Notes: a model not told the origin generated them from the sequence alone. A DNA stretch of 64,000 nt from Rhizobium sp. (GCA_003527225.1 DPXQ01000087.1:62001-126000), one strand, 5' to 3'. Positions 1 through 9,700 are shown, numbered from the stretch's first letter. Made by a program: numbers and translations.

Positions 1-420
1 CCCGGCGGCTGAAGAAGCCGACGATGCCTTGGCGCCGATATTCTGCTGCTGCTCGGTGACCTTCACGATCTCGACCGACTCAAGCGGCCAGAGATGAAAG
101 TGCAGCCCCGGCATGGCAATTTCTTCCTTGGGCTTGCCGAACCTGAGTTCGACACCGCGCTCGTCCGGCTGAACCGTGTAGACCGCCTGCATGACCCAGA
201 AGGCCACGAGGACCAGTCCGACCACCACCACGACGCCGCCATTGAAGCCGCCGGGAACGATATTCTTCAGGCGATCCTGGCCTCTCCGGATGAGGTCTTC
301 CAGATCAGGTGGGGTATTGCCGCCGCCGCCACGTGGCCGGTTCGGCCCCTGCCCCCAGGGACCCTGATTTTTGCCGCCGCCGCCCCAAGGGCCGCCGCCG
401 TTCTGATTGCTCCAGGGCAT
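1..420 (-). CDS. hflK: HflK, N-terminal part (cut by the left edge)
   Basis: The first 140 codons of HflK, a membrane protein of the SPFH/band-7 family that with HflC surrounds and modulates the FtsH protease. Residues 1 to about 40 are rich in Gly, Asn and Trp (MPWSNQNGGGPWGGGG). A hydrophobic segment at about residues 58-78 (VVVVVGLVVLVAFWVMQAVY) is the single membrane anchor. It is followed by the start of the SPFH domain, with VQPDERGVELRFGK and the PGLHFHLWP turn typical of HflK. The ATG at 420-418 was chosen because the glycine-rich start matches rhizobial HflK. The gene lies about 150 bases downstream of folA on the same strand and runs off the window, where hflC would be expected. Confidence 0.95.
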   Translation of the reverse strand, partial: MPWSNQNGGGPWGGGGKNQGPWGQGPNRPRGGGGNTPPDLEDLIRRGQDRLKNIVPGGFNGGVVVVVGLVLVAFWVMQAVYTVQPDERGVELRFGKPKEEIAMPGLHFHLWPLESVEIVKVTEQQQNIGAKASSASSAAG

Positions 421-569
421 CAATACCTCTTCTGTTGAAAACGCTCCCAGCCTCCGTCGCATCCGTACCTAGTGGCACAATGCGGAGATCATGACCCGTT
501 ATAGGTATCGGGGCCGCCGCTTTCAACGCAACGGCGCCAACTTCTTTGAAAGATCGGTAAAATAATCGA

Positions 570-1091
570 TTATGCCGCCGGCCGGCGGCGATAGATCGCA
601 TATCGCGTGGCGTATGTGTCTTTTTCGCCCGCGGGCACTGGGCTCTCCTCGATCTTTTCGAAGACCCGCGGATCGACGGAGGGGAAGCGTGTATCACCTG
701 CAAGTTCGGCTTCGACATGGGTGACATGCAGTGTGTCGGCCAAGGGCAGCGCCTGCCGATAAATGTCCCCGCCGCCAACAACGAAAATCTCGTCGACGCC
801 GAGCCCGCCGGCAATCGCCGCCGCCCGGTCGATCGCCGCTTCGAGGCTCGGCGCCACTTCGATGCCGTCTGGATGGAAATCGGGATTGCGGCTGACAATC
901 ACATGAGGGCGCCCGGGAAGCGGGCGGCCGATCGATTCAAAAGTTTTGCGACCCATGATCAGCGGCTTGCCCAGTGTCAGCGCCTTGAATCGCTTCAGAT
1001 CCGTCGAAAGCTTCCATGGCATGTCGCCGTCATTGCCAATGACTCCGTTTTCAGAGACCGCCACTACGATTGTTATCTTGATACCGGCCAT
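570..1091 (-). CDS. folA: Dihydrofolate reductase
   Basis: Reduces dihydrofolate to tetrahydrofolate with NADPH and recycles the dihydrofolate made by ThyA, encoded just upstream. The 173-residue protein shows VVAVSENGVIGNDGDMPWKL near the start, the catalytic acid at about D31 (STDLKRFK), the NADPH-binding GRKTFESIGRPLPGR motif, and a C-terminal EIFVVGGGDIYRQAL block. The frame stays open upstream to a TTG at 1139 that overlaps the thyA stop by four bases. The ATG at 1091 is preferred because GGAGG lies close upstream and the product then begins at the usual MAGIKITI-like position. Operon order is DUF2853-thyA-folA-hflK. Confidence 0.97.
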   Translation of the reverse strand: MAGIKITIVVAVSENGVIGNDGDMPWKLSTDLKRFKALTLGKPLIMGRKTFESIGRPLPGRPHVIVSRNPDFHPDGIEVAPSLEAAIDRAAAIAGGLGVDEIFVVGGGDIYRQALPLADTLHVTHVEAELAGDTRFPSVDPRVFEKIEESPVPAGEKDTYATRYAIYRRRPAA

Positions 1092-1135
1092 ACCGCCTCC
1101 GCGTTCTGCCCCGACAAACGGACCGATACAGTCCG

Positions 1136-1930
1136 TCAAACGGCGATCGGCGCCTTGATGCTTGAATCAGCCTCATAGCCTTCGAGCGTAAAGTCATCAA
1201 ATGTAAAGGAAAAGATGTCCTTCACCTCGGGATTGAGACGCATGGTCGGCAGCGTTTTCGGTGTGCGCGAAAGCTGCAGCTTCGCCTGATCGAAATGGTT
1301 GGCGTAGATGTGTGCGTCGCCCAGCGTATGAACGAAATCGCCGGGCTGAAGGCCGGTCACCTGCGCCACCATCATCGTCAGGAGCGCGTAGGACGCGATA
1401 TTGAAGGGCACGCCGAGGAAGATGTCGGCCGAGCGCTGGTAGAGCTGGCAGGAAAGCTTGCCGTCGGCGACATAGAACTGGAACAGGCAATGGCAGGGCG
1501 GTAGCGCCATCTGGTCGACTTCCGCAGGATTCCAGGCGGAGACGATGTGGCGGCGGGAATTCGGATTCTTGGCGATGCCTTGGACCAGATTGGCGATCTG
1601 GTCGATATGGCCGCCCTTGCCGTCCGGCCAGGAGCGCCATTGGGCGCCATAGACCGGGCCGAGATCGCCGTTCTCGTCGGCCCATTCATCCCAGATGGAA
1701 ACACCATTTTCCGTGAGATAGGCAATATTGGTGTCGCCCTTCAGGAACCACAGCAGTTCATGGATGATAGAGCGTAGATGCAGCTTCTTGGTCGTCAGCA
1801 CCGGAAAGCCTTCCGACAGGTCGAAACGCATCTGGTATCCGAACACGGATCGCGTGCCGGTGCCGGTCCGATCGCCCCGGTCTGATCCGGTCTCCATCAC
1901 ATGGCTCAAGAGGTCGAGATACTGCTTCAT
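1136..1930 (-). CDS. thyA: Thymidylate synthase
   Basis: Converts dUMP to dTMP using methylene-tetrahydrofolate, giving dihydrofolate that FolA then reduces. The 264-residue length is that of the short bacterial ThyA form. Visible motifs are [12 protein letters not shown] near residue 20, the phosphate-binding [10 protein letters not shown] at about 126-135, the active-site cysteine in PPCHCLFQF at about C146, and [16 protein letters not shown]. Its stop codon at 1138-1136 is close to or overlaps folA depending on the folA start, so the two are very likely co-transcribed and translationally linked. Confidence 0.98.
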   Translation of the reverse strand: MKQYLDLLSHVMETGSDRGDRTGTGTRSVFGYQMRFDLSEGFPVLTTKKLHLRSIIHELLWFLKGDTNIAYLTENGVSIWDEWADENGDLGPVYGAQWRSWPDGKGGHIDQIANLVQGIAKNPNSRRHIVSAWNPAEVDQMALPPCHCLFQFYVADGKLSCQLYQRSADIFLGVPFNIASYALLTMMVAQVTGLQPGDFVHTLGDAHIYANHFDQAKLQLSRTPKTLPTMRLNPEVKDIFSFTFDDFTLEGYEADSSIKAPIAV

Positions 1931-2018
1931 GGTCGTGCCGCCGATTCCTGTTCGACGGCAACATTAGCGCCCGCAGCCCGTCGAACCAAGCCGGTCCGGC
2001 AATTTATCCAAGCTCGCG

Positions 2019-2327
2019 TCAGAGATCGTCGAGCTTGCCGAGTTCCTTGGCGACCAGGTAGTAGAAGGTCACGCGCGACTTGCTGTTGTCGTTCGCCATG
2101 ATGGTGCAGACCGTATCGACCGCCTTGTCGGCCGCCGGCCCGGTCACGCCGAGCTTCTTGCCACACCACTTTTCCTTGACGCGGGCGAGTTCATCCGGGT
2201 CGGACACAGCCACAAGCGAGGAATCCCGATTGCGCAGGGCAATTCCCAGGTGGCGCACGATATTGTTGACCACCGCCTCGTCAGCCCCAGCGTCGTAATG
2301 TTTCACTTCTGCGAAATAGTCCGTCAT
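2019..2327 (-). CDS. DUF2853 family protein
   Basis: A small (102 residues) soluble protein recognised as DUF2853; its function is not known. It starts MTDYFAEVKHYDAGADEAVVNN and has a conserved middle with KEKWCGKKLGVTG. Three in-frame starts exist. The ATG at 2327 is favoured because GGAAG lies six bases upstream; the ATG at 2333 is too close to that sequence, and the frame extends further to 2366. It lies 88 bases upstream of thyA on the same strand and may lead that operon. A divergent exported protein starts on the other side. Confidence 0.85.
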   Translation of the reverse strand: MTDYFAEVKHYDAGADEAVVNNIVRHLGIALRNRDSSLVAVSDPDELARVKEKWCGKKLGVTGPAADKAVDTVCTIMANDNSKSRVTFYYLVAKELGKLDDL

Positions 2328-2519
2328 GGCCATCTTCCTTTCGCATGGCGCGGACGTCTCATGCACGCCCGCAGGACAGCAGAATGTGAGAACCGCTCCC
2401 AGCCGTCAAGCGGCTCGGTTACCCCGGCCGGGACGCCGCGGGAAACAAGCCGGCGCCGATTGAATTTCGCCAGGAATCCGGCGATGAAAGTGGCCCGAGC
2501 TGACGGTGGTCCAAGGCAA

Positions 2520-3254
2520 ATGAAGGCACTTCCGAAAATGGCATTCAAACGACTGATGCTGGCGCTGCTGACGGCGCTTTCCATGGCGAACGCCCCCCTT
2601 CCCGCCCGGGCCCAGTTCGGCGCGCCCCTCAATCTTGTCGGCATGTGGAACGTCGATGCTGGCGGGCCGGTCGGCAAATGCCAGGTCGAGCTCCAGAGCC
2701 ACACCTTCGCAGGCCGTCTCGCTGCCCGCTCGATCATGTGCATGGGTCCGCTCGCCTTCGTCAACGGCTGGGCGCCCGAGCGCAACGGCTTCATCCTCAT
2801 CGGCATCGACGGCCGCCAAATCGCGAGCTTCGCTCCGGCGCGCGGCATCATGAACGGTCGTCTGGCCGATGGTTCGCTGGTCATCATGCGGCCGGCGGGC
2901 GGCCAGCGCACCGGCTTCATGCCGCCGCCGCCGGGCGGCGGCGTAAACCCCTGCTACATCCGCGAGGACACCGGCAAGTGCGTGCAGCCCGACGACACGG
3001 TCGCGCCGCGCGGGCCGCATCCGGTCAGGGTGTTGATTACCGGCCTGATGAACATCCGCCGCGAACGCAGCCTGGAAAGCCAGCTGGTCGGGCAGGTGAA
3101 GCCTGGCCAGTGCATTATCGTCAATGCCTGTTTCGACACCAAATGGGGCGTTCGCTGCGAGATTCCGATGGACGGCGGCGCGACCCGTGGCTTCATTCTG
3201 AAGTACTACGAGAAGAACGGCCACGACTATGTCGGCTTCGTCAATCGTTGCTGA
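2520..3254 (+). CDS. Exported AprI/Inh-like inhibitor domain fused to an SH3-like domain
   Basis: Residues 1-31 form a signal peptide (basic MAFKR start, hydrophobic LMLALLTALSMA core, ARA cleavage site). Residues about 36-110 resemble the AprI/Inh metalloprotease-inhibitor/Omp19 beta-barrel fold: LVGMWNVD opening, two cysteines spaced as in the family disulfide (KCQVEL and SIMCMGP), and GFILIGIDGRQIASF. A Pro/Gly linker (MPPPPGGGV) leads to a C-terminal half of about 100 residues with six cysteines that looks like a bacterial SH3 domain (VLITGLMNIRRERSLES, VGQVKPGQCI, RGFILKYY). The frame is open back to 2250, but a start at 2520 (AAGG upstream) or 2538 places the signal peptide at the N-terminus. 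The domain assignment is by eye; the periplasmic or secreted location is inferred from the signal peptide. Confidence 0.78.
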   Translation: MKALPKMAFKRLMLALLTALSMANAPLPARAQFGAPLNLVGMWNVDAGGPVGKCQVELQSHTFAGRLAARSIMCMGPLAFVNGWAPERNGFILIGIDGRQIASFAPARGIMNGRLADGSLVIMRPAGGQRTGFMPPPPGGGVNPCYIREDTGKCVQPDDTVAPRGPHPVRVLITGLMNIRRERSLESQLVGQVKPGQCIIVNACFDTKWGVRCEIPMDGGATRGFILKYYEKNGHDYVGFVNRC

Positions 3255-3289
3255 CGAAAACTTCCTTGCGGTTTCCCCTTTTCATGGGC

Positions 3290-3650
3290 ACTGGAACCAC
3301 CTATATCTCTCTTGCCGGGGCTTGCTCCGGCTATGGCGATAAACGGTCGGTGTAATAAACCTATTGGACCCGGGGGCGGTACCCGGCGCCTCCACCAAAA
3401 ACCGGTCGGTCCTCGATGACCGGCTTTTGATGGGGGCGAAATAGGATCGACAAGGGTGTAAAGATCGAACTTTTGCTCGGCATGATACCGCCGTTATCGG
3501 GTCACAAGTGTAGTTGCAAACGACAACAACGCTAAGGGTTATGCTCTCGCTGCCTAATGGCGGTGCGGGAAATCCGAACCAAGTCCTCTAGGTTAGCCCC
3601 TTGAGGCGGGGTCCGAAGGCACCTGGCAACAGAAGCCTTCACCTACTCCC
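3290..3650 (+). ncRNA. ssrA: tmRNA, permuted two-piece alphaproteobacterial type
   Basis: Rescues stalled ribosomes by adding a degradation tag. The gene is permuted: the acceptor part lies first and ends ...CGCCTCC-A-CCA at 3387-3397, a short spacer follows, and the coding part begins with GGGGGCG at 3432-3438. These two 7-mers pair as an acceptor stem, with G3434-U3391 forming the G3-U70 pair that AlaRS recognises. The resume codon and tag run from GCA at 3516 to TAA at 3555-3557 and encode A-NDNNAKGYALAA, whose YALAA end is the rhizobial-type ClpXP/SspB signal. The outer ends (about 3290 and 3650) are estimates. The mature RNA should be two pieces after removal of about 3398-3431. sspB follows directly. 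Confidence 0.95.
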
Positions 3651-3767
3651 ATCCTGATAAATCATGTATTATGTTTCAACGTGACTCGTGGCCGGGGCTT
3701 TTCCCGCGTGCGGCGCCATGGCATATAGCCGCGGAAAAGACGCCACAAGAAAGAAAGACAGGATCAC

Positions 3768-4277
3768 ATGGGGCAGGACCATATTCGATACGACATTCTG
3801 GCTCAGGACGCGCTGCGCGGCGTCATACGCAAGGTTTTGACCGAAGTCGCAGCTACCGGCCGCCTTCCCGGTGACCACCATTTCTTCATCACCTTTCTGA
3901 CCGGTGCGCCAGGCGTGCGCATATCCCAGCACCTCAAGTCGAAATATGCCGAGCAGATGACCATCGTCGTCCAGCATCAGTTCTGGGACCTGAAGGTAAC
4001 GGATAGCCAGTTCGAGATTGGCCTGTCCTTCTCCGACACACCGGAAAGGCTCGTCATACCCTTCAACGCGATCCGTGGTTTCTACGACCCCTCGGTCAAT
4101 TTCGAACTGGAGTTCGACGTTCCGCTCGCTGACGAGGAAGAGGAAGGCGCAGAGATCACAGCCTATCCCCTGCCTTCGGCCGATAATAATTCCGCCGAGG
4201 CTGAAACGCCGAAAACGGGCGACGACGACAAAAAGCCGGGCTCCGTCGTTTCGCTCGACGCCTTCCGCAAGAAGTAG
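3768..4277 (+). CDS. sspB: SspB family ClpXP adaptor for ssrA-tagged proteins
   Basis: Binds the ssrA tag and tethers substrates to ClpXP. The 169-residue protein begins MGQDHIRYDILAQDALRGV, has the SspB core (FFITFLTGAPGVRISQHLKSKY, PFNAIRGFYDPSVNFELEF at about 95-120), then a long acidic, disordered stretch (ADEEEEGAE..., EAETPKTGDDDKK). It ends VVSLDAFRKK, the short tail through which SspB proteins dock on ClpX. RBS AGGA sits five bases before the ATG. Its gene starts about 120 bases after ssrA, so tag and adaptor are encoded side by side. It heads a run with DUF4169 and a ribbon-helix-helix gene. Confidence 0.94.
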   Translation: MGQDHIRYDILAQDALRGVIRKVLTEVAATGRLPGDHHFFITFLTGAPGVRISQHLKSKYAEQMTIVVQHQFWDLKVTDSQFEIGLSFSDTPERLVIPFNAIRGFYDPSVNFELEFDVPLADEEEEGAEITAYPLPSADNNSAEAETPKTGDDDKKPGSVVSLDAFRKK

Positions 4278-4336
4278 CATCACCAATTTCGTCGATGAGC
4301 GGACGATATCCGCTTGCGATTTTCTGGGGTAAGCCA

Positions 4337-4531
4337 ATGACCGCCGACGTCGTCAACCTCCGCCAGTTCAAGAAGGCAAAGGCCAGAACCGAACGGGAAA
4401 GGGATGCGGAACAGAACCGCGTTTCCTTCGGGCGAACCAAGGCGGAAAAGAACCTGACGCGGGCGCTGCACGACAAGGCGCAAAAGACCCTCGACCAGGG
4501 CAGGATCGAAAAACCCGCTTCCGAGGAATAG
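4337..4531 (+). CDS. DUF4169 family small protein
   Basis: A 64-residue, highly charged, probably helical protein with the DUF4169 pattern: VVNLRQFKKAKARTERERDAEQNRVSFGRTKAEK. No enzymatic motif and no membrane segment. The frame extends upstream to 4295, but the ATG at 4337 gives the family's normal N-terminus and has a GGGG/TAAG stretch just upstream. It lies 59 bases after sspB, and from general knowledge of rhizobial genomes the sspB-DUF4169-RHH order recurs, so a shared transcript is likely. Function unknown. Confidence 0.85.
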   Translation: MTADVVNLRQFKKAKARTERERDAEQNRVSFGRTKAEKNLTRALHDKAQKTLDQGRIEKPASEE

Positions 4532-4634
4532 GCTTGGAGCGCCGTGCAGGTCCAGAAAAGCGATTGAAGCTCAATACCTTGCCGGCTTTTGCGGAATCGA
4601 CCCCTCAAACAGATGAATCATTTTCGGAGCAGCC

Positions 4635-4886
4635 ATGATCCGCAAGCGCTCTGCAACCTTGCGCGGCCATCGTACTAGTTTCTCGCTGGAAGATGCCTTC
4701 TGGGACGAGTTGAAGGCAATCGCCGCGGCGCGCGCTCTTCCCCTCGCCGCGCTGGTGGCCGAAATCGACGCCAATCGTGACCCGACCGGCAACTTGACCT
4801 CGGCGCTCAGACTCTACGTGCTCGATTGGCTGAAAGGCAGAATTTCGTCCTCCCGGACACCACCCGACCCATCTGCAATAACCTGA
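4635..4886 (+). CDS. Ribbon-helix-helix domain protein (RHH_4 type)
   Basis: An 83-residue protein whose residues 8-66 fit the RHH_4 ribbon-helix-helix family: a beta-strand TLRGHRTSFSLEDAFWDELK followed by two helices (AIAAARALPLAALVAEIDANR and NLTSALRLYVLDWLKG). This fold usually forms a dimer that binds DNA through the paired strands, so a small transcriptional regulator is plausible, but no target is evident. It follows DUF4169 by 103 bases on the same strand and converges with the long minus-strand gene that ends at 4908. Confidence 0.85.
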   Translation: MIRKRSATLRGHRTSFSLEDAFWDELKAIAAARALPLAALVAEIDANRDPTGNLTSALRLYVLDWLKGRISSSRTPPDPSAIT

Positions 4887-4907
4887 GCAAGCCGATCGGT
4901 CTCGGAC

Positions 4908-6590
4908 TCATGGCGTCTTCGCACAGCGGCTCAGCCGGGCCGGAGCCACACCGGCCCGCGCGCCGCCAAGGGAAAAGACCCACAAGTCGTCGCCGTCGCG
5001 CTCAAAAATGTGGTTGTCGAGCCAATAGTCTCCTTCACCGGCACACAACGCATCGGTGGCAATCGCATTATGCAGAACGCTGGCGTTTTCGATATTGCAG
5101 ATGTGTTCGTAGCCACGGAAATCGGCGATGCCCTTGGCGCGCTCCATTCGGAAGACCGTCGGTCCCATGGAGCATCCGTTTTCCGTGTCATCACTGGGGG
5201 CTCCGAAACCGGCTTCCGCCTTGGCAAGCTCCTCCATGAATGCGCTGGCGGCATCGCTCAGGCGGGATTCGGTCTCGTACCCCCAATCCCTCAGGCGGAA
5301 AGTGACCGCATCCTGGAAATCCTTGAAATCTCCCCTGCCCTTGCAGGCATCCATACCCCCGCATTCCAGGAAACTGTCTTCCATCTTGGCATTGATTTCA
5401 TCGAAAACCATGAACTCGAAGGCGCTCCGGTAGAGCCCAAGCAAAGCGGCATTGCCGAGCGCGCCGGCGCATGCTCCAGACCCTTGCTCCTCGGAGCAAA
5501 GCGTCATCGTACGGATCAGGGCGCGCTCGACGACTGGACGGAAGGCAGCATCCTTGGTCACGTCCGCGACCTCTCCGTCGCGCAGGGCGAGAATCTGGAC
5601 CGGCGGGACGGAGTCCGCGTAGGAGGAGAAAGCGTACAGGAAGCGCTGATCGGACAACTCGAACTCGAAAGTCCCATCCCCCTCGAGATCCTCCGGCTTG
5701 ACGCTCGCACCATCGAACATTCCCAGCTCGATGACCTTGATGCCGTTGTCCGTCGCGACAGCGATCCGTGCCTCCGTGCAACAATGCGCGCCGCCCGTGA
5801 ACGACGTGAAGACGACGGCCGGATCGGACCAGTCGAGCTTGTAGACCCCGATCCCGCCAAATCCGCGTCCCTCCGGAGAGGTCTCCAGCTTGATGGTTGT
5901 CTCGCCCTTGCCGTCCTTCTCGGCTCTGAGCAAGGCGGTCCCCGTTCCGTCGGGATTGTCCTGCCCGGTCAAGCTCAGCGTCCAGCCTTCTACGGAATAG
6001 GATTTGCCAAAATCTTCGGCACTCCAGGAAACGAGTTCGTCGCTGTTGATCGTTTCCGCCTCCGCCGGTTCGGGGACCTCCGACTTGAACTCGCCGCGCT
6101 CAAGCGCCTGCGCGCACTCCAGGAGCTGCTTGATCGTGTCGTTCGAGCCCGCAAGCGAAAACGGTCCGTAGTTGACATTCTCGACGCTGAGACTGAGGCG
6201 GGACGCCCCGCGAAGGGCCGTCAGGAATGCCTCGTTGGGATTGACCAGATAAAGCCCGCCGGAGCCGTCGGCCACGTCCGCCCGCATTGTGCCGTTCCAT
6301 GGCCGGCTGTTCGTCCGTATGTCGACCTTGTAGTCCTTCTCGTCCGTCAGCCATGAAAGCTTGGTGCTGGCGATCAGAACCACGACTTCGCTGCTACTGG
6401 GCCGTACGAAGAACAGACCTCCATCCGTTCCCTTGGGCGCGGCGATGCAATTGTTTTCCTGACGGTCATACTGGATCGTCCAGCCGCGATTCTCGGCAAA
6501 GGCCACGTATCGTTCCTCGGCCCGGACGCCTCGCGCCAGTTGAAGCGATATCAGCAGCGAGACTGCAACGAGCAAACTGAAGACGCGCAT
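4908..6590 (-). CDS. Uncharacterised secreted cysteine-containing protein with GGAHCC motif
   Basis: A 560-residue protein with a clear signal peptide (MRVFSLLVAVSLLISLQLA...VRA, cut near residue 24). Residues about 25-165 form a beta-rich domain bounded by cysteines (NNCIAAPKG and LLECAQAL). A second domain contains FTGGAHCCTEARIAV (GGAHCC at about 266-271) and an Asp-rich loop DLEGDGTFEFEL at about 301-312, reminiscent of FG-GAP/integrin-like calcium loops. The C-terminal third has further cysteines (MTLCSEE, ECGGMDACKG, ENGCSMG, EHICNIE). I do not recognise a named family. The ATG at 6590 is chosen because the signal peptide starts there; the frame continues to 6638. It lies 129 bases downstream of the AsmA gene on the same strand, suggesting an envelope role. 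Confidence 0.8.
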   Translation of the reverse strand: MRVFSLLVAVSLLISLQLARGVRAEERYVAFAENRGWTIQYDRQENNCIAAPKGTDGGLFFVRPSSSEVVVLIASTKLSWLTDEKDYKVDIRTNSRPWNGTMRADVADGSGGLYLVNPNEAFLTALRGASRLSLSVENVNYGPFSLAGSNDTIKQLLECAQALERGEFKSEVPEPAEAETINSDELVSWSAEDFGKSYSVEGWTLSLTGQDNPDGTGTALLRAEKDGKGETTIKLETSPEGRGFGGIGVYKLDWSDPAVVFTSFTGGAHCCTEARIAVATDNGIKVIELGMFDGASVKPEDLEGDGTFEFELSDQRFLYAFSSYADSVPPVQILALRDGEVADVTKDAAFRPVVERALIRTMTLCSEEQGSGACAGALGNAALLGLYRSAFEFMVFDEINAKMEDSFLECGGMDACKGRGDFKDFQDAVTFRLRDWGYETESRLSDAASAFMEELAKAEAGFGAPSDDTENGCSMGPTVFRMERAKGIADFRGYEHICNIENASVLHNAIATDALCAGEGDYWLDNHIFERDGDDLWVFSLGGARAGVAPARLSRCAKTP

Positions 6591-6719
6591 ATCGTATCCC
6601 CCGGTCGGACTCGCGCTGGATGCCATCGCGCCGGCCACCTCTGATCATCAGGCTTCCCCAATCCCGTCAGGCGACAGGATGGGTATTCTGCCGCATCGGA
6701 CAAATCCGCCAATCATAGT

Positions 6720-9700
6720 CTAGTTCACACCCGGCAATTCCTCAAAGAGCAGTTTCACGGGTGGCGTGGCCGGTTCGGGTCCGCTGGCCGGTGGCGGGAC
6801 GCTCGCGTCGGGCGCAGGCGGCACCTTGGCTGCATCCTCCTCGGCCTTCCTGCGCGCTGCTTCCTCTTCGGCAGCCTTTTGTGATGCTAGCGCCTCGGCC
6901 CGTTGCCGGGCCTCTTCTTCCAGACGCGCCCTTTCGGCGACTTCAGCCTTCTCGCGCTCCGACGCGCGGAACTTGTAGAGCGCCACCTCGCGCCGAAGCC
7001 GCTGCTTTTCCAGCACATTCGACTGCAATGTCTCTACTCGGCGGCGCTCCCGCTCAAACGCCCTGACCGAAAGATAATTGGTGAGATCGGTCACATCGAA
7101 GCTGCGCTCCAGTGTCGGAAGCTCGCCGGAAACGAGGATGCGGAAATCCGGGTCAGCGCCCGCCAGACTCTCGTCGCCCGGCTTGGGCGCGATCGCCACC
7201 GCGCCTTGCGCCAGGCCCGTCTCCAGATCGATCCTGAGATCGCCGCTGAGTTTCGCCAGCCCGTTCTCCGCCCTGACATTCTGCGCCCGCACCACGCCCT
7301 CGCTGATATTGAAGGGAACGGTGATGCCCGCAAGCTCGGCGTCCTCATTGTCGATCAGGTCTTCGACGAGCGGCCTGACCTTGTCTGGCGTGATCTCCCC
7401 ATCGATAAGGTCGGCAGCAGCAAGCAGCGGTGGCAACAATGAGAGGTTGAGCCGCGATACCGCAAGTTTCCCGATCCGCATCTCCCCAGATCCATTTGCC
7501 GCGGACAGAAGCTCGGCGACGCTCTTGCCGCTCGCCTCGGAAACCAGCGTCAGGTCGAAGCTCCCGCTGGCGGGAGGCTTGCCGCCTGCCCCCTCCTGAT
7601 CGTTGAAAAGAGAAGCCATTTCCGCGCCGGCCAGCGTCATCCGGCCTTGCGCGAAACCAGTTCCTTCGGCATTCGCGAGCGTCATCCGACCGGAAAGCCT
7701 GCCTCCGAGCCAGTCCCCACCGATATCTTCGAGCGCGACGCCTCCGGCGCCTGCGTTGAGATGGGTGGAAAAATCGGAGACCTTGCCGAAGACGCCCGGC
7801 CAGAAGGTCTTCGTCTTGACGTCGAGTTCGAGGTCGGGGCCGATGCGCGGCTTCGACAGTGGGCCGGAAGACAGCGCGCCGGTCAAAGGATCGCTGACCG
7901 GGCCGAATACCGTCTCGGCCAGCCAGGCGAGGTCCAGGGTGTCCGCCTGGACTTGCCCTTCCGCTCTGAGCGCTGCCCCTTGCCAGTCGAGCGTCAGATC
8001 GCCGAGGATCGCATTCCCGGCGAATACGCCCTCCAGTTCGCTGACGGTCGCACGCCGGTCTGCAATCATGACCTCCGCGGAGGCAATCACCGGCAGACCC
8101 GCGCCCGGTTGAGGAAGGCCTACGCCATTCATCATCAGATAGGGTTCGAGGTCATCGCTATCGATCGAAACCGTGCCGGTGCCCTGAAGGAATGTGTCTG
8201 CGGCGAGTTCGATCTTCCCCTTGGCCGTCAGCACGGTCTGCCCGGCCGTCAGTGTCAGCATGGCATCGGCGGGCGTATTGCCCTCGCCCTTCAGCTTGAG
8301 AGCCAGCAATCCGCCACTGTCAGCCCCAATGGGCAATGGATTGAGACCCGCCTGTCCGATGAGGATCTGGGCATTGGGATTTTCAAGCGTCGCATCGAGC
8401 GACATCGCGCCCGTGTTGGGGCGACCCGGCATGGCCCCCCGCTCATATTTGGCCGTTACACGGCTGTCGTTGGCCGTGCCGCCAAAATTGACGCTCAATC
8501 CACCGCCTTGCGTACCACCAAAGGAAATGTGGCCGGTGAGGTTCGTATGCGCGTACCAGCCGGCATTTCGCACCAGGGCATCGAGCGCCGGATGTTGAGG
8601 CAAATGGGTTTTCAAAATGGTAAGAAACGGACCCGGCTCTTCGGCGGCAAATGTGAAATCCCCAGTCCCGGTCGCAGCGAGAAGGGTCCCCTCGGCCTTG
8701 CCTGACGCCCGGATGACAGCCCCGGACAGATCGCCGATATTCAGCTTTTCCAGCGACACGCTCTTCCCATCGACCGTGAAAACCGTGTCCAGATCGCGCG
8801 CGGCGATATCGAAGGCGGTGAACTTGCCGACTTTCAGCCGCGCCGCCATCCGTTGAGCAAACAGACTGGTTCCTGCCTCCTCGCCCGTAACGAGCGTCGC
8901 CAATGCCCGAAACGCATTGAGATCGATTTCATTACCCGTCAGGTCGACGGATAGATTCGGGGCGGCATTGGCAAACGACTGCCGCTCCACCCGCCCGTTG
9001 AGGGTCGCCGGCCCTATAGAAAGCTCGAGCCTTTCAAAGCGCTGGATTTCCGGGGTCAGGTTGACGAGTGCCGAAAACCCCGCCGTTTTCATCTGTCGGA
9101 TCGCTGGATCGACGGCTCCCGTAATCCACGAGGCAAGCCCGGAAGGTTGGGTCGAGGCCACGAGCAGGTCGCCGCTGAACGATGGTTCGCCGACCAGAAC
9201 AAGATTTCCGCTCGCCTCGACCTGGGTGCGCCCCGGCAGGATGGCCACGGCCTTATCCACGGTCCAGCCGGTCCCCGCCGGACGCAGGTCCAGCCTGATA
9301 TCACGCAGTACCGTATCGCCGGCGACGATTGCCGGCAGTGACAGGTTCGCTCGGCCCGGTACGTTTGGGATCGGTATCTGTCCAGCCATGGACATCAGCA
9401 GATCGAGACGCTGGCGGATCGAGCTGGCGGCGCTGCGGCCGGTCTTGCCCATCGCCCCCTCATTGCCGATACGGCTCACGTCGATCTGCTGGCCTTCTGC
9501 CGTCAAGAGGAACTCCGGCTTGGCCCCCGTATCGAGCGTGGCCTCTCCGGTAACGGCATAGGGATTGCCCGCATCCCCGAGCTCGAGACGGTAAGAGGCA
9601 ACGCGCACGCGCTCGTTGGTGAGCTCGAATTCGCCCTTGACACGCGGCGCCGAAACCTTGGCGGCGCCATCCTTCTTGTCCTTGTCGGCGATGCGCCAGA

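Noticed and set aside
2250..2519. Upstream extension of the inhibitor-SH3 gene
   Set aside because: It would bury the signal peptide 90 residues inside the protein and overlaps the DUF2853 start.
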